Source: an uncultured Clostridia bacterium | GTDB lineage: Bacteria; Bacillota; Clostridia; TANB77; CAG-508 | Length of the DNA stretch: 27,284 nt | Assembly: GCA_934169535.1 (NCBI GenBank) | Contig: CAKPOC010000005.1 | Span: forward strand, 1-27,284 | Direction: 5' to 3' | Shown: in pieces, positions 24,701 to 27,284 of the stretch | How the letters are laid out: the number at the start of each line of letters is the position of its first letter | Numbering within the stretch: the stretch's first letter is position 1 | The notes under the pieces: generated by a model | Seen by the model: the letters and a program-made list of their open reading frames with translations, nothing else | What the model was told of the DNA's origin: nothing | Databases searched by the model: none | Made by a program: the position numbers and the translations under genes

Positions 24701-26023
24701 AAGCATTATATTGTCAATTGTGTTATTTTTTAATTTTATATATTTCATGTCCTGTCCGCCAATGTCTACAATACTTGTAACATCAGGTTGAAATTTTTTG
24801 GCAGCAGTATAATGTGCTATTGTTTCTATTTCGTTTAAATCTACATTTAAAGCAGTTTTTATTAAACTTTCACCATAGCCTGTAACGCCACTATATCTAA
24901 TAGTGACATTAGAAGGTAATACACTGTATAATTTTTTTAGCATAGACATGACGCTTTTTAATGGATTTCCGCCATTATTTTCATATAGGGAAAATAATAA
25001 TGATCCATTTTTATCTATTAAGACAAGTTTTGTAGTAGTAGAACCTGCATCAATTCCGACAAAAGCATCTCCTGAATATTCAGCTAAATTAGCCTTAGGG
25101 ACAACATCTTTTTTATGTCTGTTAATAAATTCTTCATAGTCTGAATCTGTTACAAATAAAGGCTTTAGTGGATTTGTTGTTGTATCCTTTGAAGATTTTA
25201 AAACTTGAATTTTAGCTTTTAATTTTTCACAAGAAATTGGTTTTATATTTAAAGAATCCAGTGCAGCACCTTTGGCAACTAATAAATGAGCTTCATTTGG
25301 TACTATAACTTGTTCTGGAGTTAAATGTAGAGTTTCTATAAATCTATTTCTTAATTCAGATAAATAACTAAGAGGACCTCCTAAAAAGGCTATATTTCCA
25401 CGGATTGGTCTTCCGCAAGCAAGGCCACTTATAGTTTGATTTACAACTGCTTGAAAAATAGAAGCTGCAATATCTTCTTTTGCAGCACCTTCATTTATTA
25501 AAGGCTGAACATCAGTTTTTGCAAAAACACCACACCTAGAAGCTATTGGATAAATAATTGTATGTTTTTTTGAAAGTTCATTTAAGCCAGCAGCATCAGT
25601 GTTTAATAATGATGCCATTTGATCTATAAAAGCACCGGTTCCACCTGCGCAGGTACCATTCATACGTTGTTCAATTGATTTACCAAAATAGATGATTTTA
25701 GCGTCTTCACCACCAAGTTCTATGACTACATTTGTTTTTGGAATGTACTTTTCAACAGCTCTTTTGCAAGAAACTACTTCTTGAACAAAAGGAACATCTA
25801 AGAAATTAGCAGCAGACATAGCTCCTGAGCCAGTTAAAGCAATTGTGAATTGGCTATCTTTAAATTTTAAAACTAAATCATCTAAAACTTTGCACACAGT
25901 ATGCTGGGTGTCAGAGTAGTGTCTTGTATAATTTGCATAAATAGTTTCTAAGTTTTGATTCATAACTACAATTTTTACAGTAGTCGAACCAACATCTAAA
26001 CCGACATGTAATAATTCGTTCAT
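21722..26023 (-). CDS. Giant 2-hydroxyacyl-CoA dehydratase activase-type protein (two activase domains, DUF2229, HgdB-like end)
   Basis: The 1433-residue protein has two ASKHA ATPase domains of the BadF/BcrA/HgdC type. The first has GLDVGSTT (8-15) and Cys125 (NGTCAGGTGAF) plus Cys164 (ASRCGVF), which match the cysteines holding the bridging [4Fe-4S] cluster in HgdC. The second has GIDAGSTTTK (323-332) and the same cysteine pair (SSGCGSF, GSRCTVF). A cysteine motif CNGCENHC follows, then a DUF2229-type region (VLNMYEDYPFWFTFL, SVCYPAKLSHG) and an HgdB-like end (NNDACYPSILTTGQM, ACLPNHVVGKG). The family probably couples ATP hydrolysis to low-potential electron transfer; the substrate is unknown. 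Normal for this fusion family in length. Unlike its neighbours it lies on the lagging strand. Confidence 0.92.
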   Translation of the reverse strand: MNELLHVGLDVGSTTVKIVVMNQNLETIYANYTRHYSDTQHTVCKVLDDLVLKFKDSQFTIALTGSGAMSAANFLDVPFVQEVVSCKRAVEKYIPKTNVVIELGGEDAKIIYFGKSIEQRMNGTCAGGTGAFIDQMASLLNTDAAGLNELSKKHTIIYPIASRCGVFAKTDVQPLINEGAAKEDIAASIFQAVVNQTISGLACGRPIRGNIAFLGGPLSYLSELRNRFIETLHLTPEQVIVPNEAHLLVAKGAALDSLNIKPISCEKLKAKIQVLKSSKDTTTNPLKPLFVTDSDYEEFINRHKKDVVPKANLAEYSGDAFVGIDAGSTTTKLVLIDKNGSLLFSLYENNGGNPLKSVMSMLKKLYSVLPSNVTIRYSGVTGYGESLIKTALNVDLNEIETIAHYTAAKKFQPDVTSIVDIGGQDMKYIKLKNNTIDNIMLNEACSSGCGSFIETFAKSLGLTIEEFVNSAIDARNPVDLGSRCTVFMNSKIKQAQKEGYSVGDISAGLSYSVIKNAIQKVMKIRDLKVLGDNIVVQGGTFYNDAILRAFELIVKKNVIRPDIAGLMGAYGVALLSLEQYEANLDMTYKSTLATAEEIDNLKIEASHIRCNGCENHCLLTINKFSNGTKHISGNRCEKGAGITSANKDLPNLVKYKYKRIFDYTPLKEEEAFRGTIGIPRVLNMYEDYPFWFTFLTKLGFRVIISEKSNRKTYEKGMESMPSESVCYPAKLSHGHIISLIKQGIKTIFYPCIPYSRKEYEKADNHYNCPIVISYSEVLKNNVEELKNPDITFLNPFLPFEAKSLTKTIMDLPEFKKYNFSKKELMSAAKAAEEEYQHCRNDIHNEGKKAVEFLEKNNLKGIVLAGRPYHIDPEINHGIDTLITSLGLAVITGDSIADQVHPSHSLRVVNQWVYHARLYAAADFVGHHNNLELVQLNSFGCGVDAVTTDQVEEILKSFNKMYTLIKIDEVNNLGAVRIRIRSLLASMKKRETENLNTLGNGDYRPNKVIFTEEMRKNYTILCPQMIPTHFELIETALKSCGYNFVLLRDCTDHTVETGLKYVNNDACYPSILTTGQMIEALESGKYDVNKTALIMSQTGGGCRATNYIGFIRKALSDAGFSQVPVISFNVVGMEKMPGFKLTPKLAEKLLKVVIYGDILQKMLTKNRAYEVNKGETQALFDKWLDKCKDLVAHSTLSQFKKSIYEIVDDFEKIELDTSVVKPKVGIVGEVLIKYHPFGNNFIADKLEQEGAEVILPDFMGFIKFVATHKITFNKLIKIDKFKAKIFKFAIHLIDILEKDERIALAKSKKGYMQPCDIWELEDKVKDILSIGNQTGEGWFLTAEMVEYIEHGISNIVCVQPFACLPNHVVGKGVIKTIRDKYPMANITPIDYDPGASETNQTNRIKLLMAVAKDNLKNENLKNEINELKNVIQNK

Positions 26024-26060
26024 ATATGTACTCCTTTTTTATCCCCATTTAATAAACCTA

Positions 26061-26089
26061 ATTTTATACGGAAAATGCGATTTTGTCAA
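26061..26089 (-). promoter_or_regulatory. Promoter of the activase gene
   Basis: On the minus strand, TTGACA (26084-26089) and TAAAAT (26061-26066) are 17 bp apart. An AAAGGAG ribosome-binding site lies 7 nt before the ATG at 26023. Confidence 0.65.
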
Positions 26090-26185
26090 TCAAAATAAAA
26101 AAATATAAAAAGTCGTTCTATATAGAAATTTTAAGGAATAGATATACTATCAAGAAAACGAAAAACAGTAGAGAGGAGATAATTT

Positions 26186-26746
26186 ATGAAAAATAATTTG
26201 AAAAAAATATTAATAATTATTTTAATATTAATTTTATTGGGAGGGTTATTAATTTTTATATTAAATAAAAATAATAAATCAAAAAATAATTATGAAGAAT
26301 ATGAACCAGAAGAAGTAATTTCAGAAAAGCTAGAAAGACAGACAATAGTAACTTTATATTATATAAATAAAAATTCAAGAAGATTAGAACCAGAAGCAAG
26401 ATTAGTGGATGTAAAAAATTTAGTTGAAAATCCATATGGAGAATTAATTAATTTATTGATTGGAGAATCAAAAAATGAAAATTTGGAGAGTGTAATTCCA
26501 AAAGATACAAAATTATTAAATGCTGAAATGAAAGAAAATGTTTTAATAATAAATTTTTCGGAAGAATTTGTTAATAATCATATAGGGGGAAAAGAAGAAG
26601 AAGAAAAAACAATAGAAGGAATTGTAAATACATTAACGGAATTAACAGAAGTTAATGAAATAAAAATATTAATAAATGGAGAAGAAAATAAAGCTTTTAA
26701 AGATAATCAAATAAACTTTGAAAATAATTTCTTAAGAAATGACTAA
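26186..26746 (+). CDS. Membrane-anchored GerMN-domain protein
   Basis: A 186-residue protein with an N-terminal positively charged stretch and one membrane helix (about 7-27), without a lipobox cysteine, followed by a charged linker and a GerMN domain (about 53-178). The domain pattern TIVTLYYINKNSRRLEPEAR, then LINLLIGES..ENLESVIPKDTKLLNAE, then VLIINFSEEFVNN is that of spore-germination protein GerM and related extracytoplasmic proteins. The family is linked to sporulation and cell-envelope processes; its biochemical role is unclear. GAGGAG lies 8 nt before the ATG. A palindrome TTCTATATAGAA (26116-26127) and a TATACT box (26143-26148) lie upstream, without a good -35, so an alternative sigma factor is possible. 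A VirB4-like gene follows 59 bp downstream. Confidence 0.85.
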   Translation: MKNNLKKILIIILILILLGGLLIFILNKNNKSKNNYEEYEPEEVISEKLERQTIVTLYYINKNSRRLEPEARLVDVKNLVENPYGELINLLIGESKNENLESVIPKDTKLLNAEMKENVLIINFSEEFVNNHIGGKEEEEKTIEGIVNTLTELTEVNEIKILINGEENKAFKDNQINFENNFLRND

Positions 26747-26800
26747 AATAATAAATAAAAAAATAATAAAATAATAAATAAATAAAAAATAAATAAGGTA
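26747..26800. repeat. A-rich spacer before the second VirB4-like gene
   Basis: A tract almost wholly of AATAA/AAATAA units, resembling 16403-16650 in composition but only about 50 bp long. It again stands immediately before a VirB4-like gene, ending in the weak ribosome-binding site AAGG. Confidence 0.7.
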
Positions 26801-26805
26801 AAAAA

Positions 26806-27284
26806 ATGAAAAAGCAAAAAGAAGATAAAAACAATTTCTTTTCAGGAACAATTTATGAAAAAGATGAAATAAGTCCATCATATATAAACATGGAAAATCC
26901 TAAATATTTAGAAATAGATGATTTATATTATTCAGGATTAATAGTTGTAAATTATTATAGAGAGCAAAATGATATATTACTAAAAACATTAATAGAAACA
27001 AACATAAATATGAATATTTCAATTTTCTACGAAAAGCAAGACTCATATAAAACAATAAAAGATTTAACTTACCACATAGGAAATGTAGGAGTAGAATTAA
27101 AAGAAAGCAACCAAAATAGAGAAGATATTGATATAGCTGCGTTTACATATAATGACGCAAAATATATAAGAAAAGAAATTCAAGTAAATAATCAAGATAT
27201 TTATTTTTTATATATTTATATTACAGTTTATGCAGATAATAAAAAAGATTTAGAGTATTATTTAAATAAAATAGAAGGAATAGC
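26806..27284 (+). CDS. Second VirB4-like protein, N-terminal part (runs off window)
   Basis: An open frame from ATG 26806 to the window edge, 159 codons without a stop. From residue about 23 it aligns without gaps of note to the N-terminal domain of the VirB4-like protein at 16664: PSYI..NPKY.EI, SGLIVVNYYREQNDILLKTL, then NISIFYEKQ, DLTYHIGNVGVEL, and DDAKYIRK-type NDAKYIRK. Roughly half the positions are identical by eye. It corresponds to the substrate- or channel-binding N domain; the ATPase motor should lie beyond the window. Unlike the first copy it has a normal ATG. It is probably co-transcribed with the GerMN gene. Confidence 0.8.
   Translation, partial: MKKQKEDKNNFFSGTIYEKDEISPSYINMENPKYLEIDDLYYSGLIVVNYYREQNDILLKTLIETNINMNISIFYEKQDSYKTIKDLTYHIGNVGVELKESNQNREDIDIAAFTYNDAKYIRKEIQVNNQDIYFLYIYITVYADNKKDLEYYLNKIEGI

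Overview
This window is the chromosomal replication-origin region of a very AT-rich Firmicute, most likely a member of the Clostridia. The evidence is the classic order parB-parA-rsmG-mnmG-mnmE-jag-yidC-yidD-rnpA-rpmH | oriC | dnaA-dnaN-recF-gyrB-...-gyrA, a DUF4446 gene beside parB, a GerMN-domain protein, and a giant 2-hydroxyacyl-CoA dehydratase activase-type protein of the kind found in anaerobic Clostridia. An uncultured gut lineage is a guess.

Left arm (1-9111, all minus strand): a partial tRNA-Ser(UGA), a DUF4446 membrane protein, ParB and ParA with their own promoter, then RsmG, MnmG, MnmE, Jag, YidC, YidD, RnpA and ribosomal protein L34. Origin (about 9112-11132): divergent promoters between rpmH and dnaA, DnaA boxes on both sides of dnaA, and a DnaA-trio tract (six CTA units) leading into an AT-rich unwinding element before dnaN. 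Transcription runs away from this point in both directions. Right arm (plus strand): dnaA, dnaN (frame broken in this sequence), recF, gyrB, an inserted module, then gyrA. The S4-domain gene (yaaA) and remB seen in this operon in Bacillus are absent.

The unusual part is 15352-19163, between gyrB and gyrA. It holds a gene-free leader, a promoter embedded in repeated GTCAA/TTGAC sites, a TraC-N-like protein, an extremely A-rich tandem-repeat spacer, a VirB4-like ATPase of about 579 residues whose only plausible start is AUA, and an unrecognised helical protein of 235 residues. No relaxase, coupling protein or channel gene accompanies them. A second VirB4-like paralogue begins at 26806, after the GerMN gene, also behind an A-rich spacer, and runs off the window. 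Together they look like a resident ATPase system derived from conjugation machinery, placed next to the gyrase genes and the origin.

After gyrA, a 1433-residue activase-family protein lies on the opposite (lagging) strand, converging on gyrA at a shared terminator. Gene calls rest on motifs recognised by eye; no database search was possible.
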